64,000 nucleotides of DNA from UBA2033 sp035345875. Lineage in GTDB: Bacteria > Spirochaetota > Leptospiria > Leptospirales > Leptospiraceae. Location: NCBI GenBank assembly GCA_035345875.1, contig DAORDH010000014.1:62001-126000 (forward strand), written 5' to 3'. Under the pieces are notes generated by a model. It saw only the letters and a program-made list of their open reading frames with translations. It had not been told where the DNA came from and did no database searches. Shown piece by piece: positions 63,564-64,000 of the stretch; the first letter of the stretch is position 1, and every line of letters starts with the position of its first letter. The position numbers and the translations under genes are program-made.

Positions 63564-64000
63564 CTTTTTCTATTACGGAATCTGCTGAATGTTTCTTTTG
63601 TTATACCCAAGTAAGAGGCAATTATATGATCTGGATATTTTCCAATTTTTTGATAATTGGTTTCAATGAATTCTTTATACCTTTCTTTTGGGCTTAACGC
63701 TAAAAAATTTAAAATTCGTTTCTCTTGAAAGAATAAAAAATTGCTCAATAAATCTTTAAAAAAATTGGAAAGCATTAAACTATTGTTAATTTTGATAATC
63801 GATTTTTGATAATCAAACTTTATTATGACGGTATCGCTTACCGTTTCAATATATTCATAATTATTTTTCTCTCCTTGAAGAACTGTAAATGATTCACAGT
63901 AATCACCTGATTCAATCAAACGGAAAACATGCTTTTTACCTTTTATAGAGTAGTATTTTTGCAAATAGCCATTTTTGATAAAAAAGAAGGATTTATCCTT
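63560..64000 (-). CDS. Crp/Fnr-family transcription regulator (N-terminus outside window)
   Basis: The frame stays open from the TGA at 63560 to the right edge, so the gene is truncated by the window. Residues before the first TTG still read as family sequence: KDKSFFFIKNGYLQKYYSIK, the start of the cNMP-binding beta roll. The C-terminal HTH has PDHIIASYLGITKETFSRFR, with ExxSR in the recognition helix. Ligand (cAMP, Fe-S or none) cannot be judged because the N-terminus is missing. It resembles the short Crp subfamily of Bacteroidetes and spirochaetes. Confidence 0.8.
   Translation of the reverse strand, partial: KDKSFFFIKNGYLQKYYSIKGKKHVFRLIESGDYCESFTVLQGEKNNYEYIETVSDTVIIKFDYQKSIIKINNSLMLSNFFKDLLSNFLFFQEKRILNFLALSPKERYKEFIETNYQKIGKYPDHIIASYLGITKETFSRFRNRKS

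Overview
The window looks like a chromosomal segment of a low-GC spirochaete of the Leptospira group (Leptospiraceae). The evidence is an AT-rich sequence, a spirochaete-style flbD-motA-motB-fliL run, lipid A/LPS genes (kdsB, lpxK, msbA; Borrelia and Treponema lack LPS), and many family types typical of leptospires: SpoIIE-type phosphatases, a FecR-domain protein, a class III cyclase, a 23-residue LRR protein, WG repeats and relaxed-lipobox lipoproteins. This assignment is inferred from gene content. No rRNA is present to confirm it.

Layout. 1-3.2 kb: a truncated exported Cys-repeat protein, a RecB-like/DEDD double nuclease of the DUF2779 family, a repeat copy with a gene remnant, and an unknown gene. 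3.3-6.8 kb: a glycosyltransferase and the flagellar stator genes. 7.0-11.0 kb: kdsB, a membrane protein and tldD/tldE. 11.1-13.0 kb: a two-gene RloA/RloB (AbiL-like) ATPase plus Toprim-like cassette, probably anti-phage. 13.3-15.1 kb: murB and a PAP2 phosphatase. 15.2-15.4 kb: a MITE-like element with inverted ends and an 11-bp direct flank repeat. 15.5-18.6 kb: a VWD lipoprotein, a promoter/operator/structured-RNA/terminator module ahead of a 68-residue protein, and a TPR-like protein. 18.6-22 kb: tRNA-His, -Arg and -Pro, then lpxK and msbA. 22-30.5 kb: a phosphatase-TPR protein, a DsbA-like protein, mdh, an HDAC-like protein, an SDR and chrA. 30.5-31.1 kb: a structured palindromic spacer.

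31.2-48.9 kb is dominated by signalling and envelope genes: FecR, adenylate/guanylate cyclase, rRNA/tRNA U-methyltransferase, aldo/keto reductase, two more SpoIIE phosphatases, an M48 protease, an Hpt-like protein, WG repeats, rsgA, a histidine kinase with an enlarged DHp region, and an acyltransferase. 49-64 kb holds a porin-like barrel, an LRR protein, an ATPase/cNMP-binding regulator, hydrolases, an MDR-MMPL-MlaC operon resembling a lipid exporter, a GDSL lipoprotein, a GH19 enzyme, a sterol-desaturase-type enzyme, a DUF6713-like membrane gene and a truncated Crp/Fnr regulator with a perfect FNR-type palindrome beside it.

The window is mostly ordinary core chromosome. The least explained parts are the 17.5-17.9 kb regulated RNA/small-protein module, the dispersed inverted-repeat elements placed just after stop codons, the 30.66-30.76 kb palindrome, the RloAB cassette, and the Crp/Fnr gene with its candidate site. 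No CRISPR array, prophage structural genes, full IS element or replication origin was seen.
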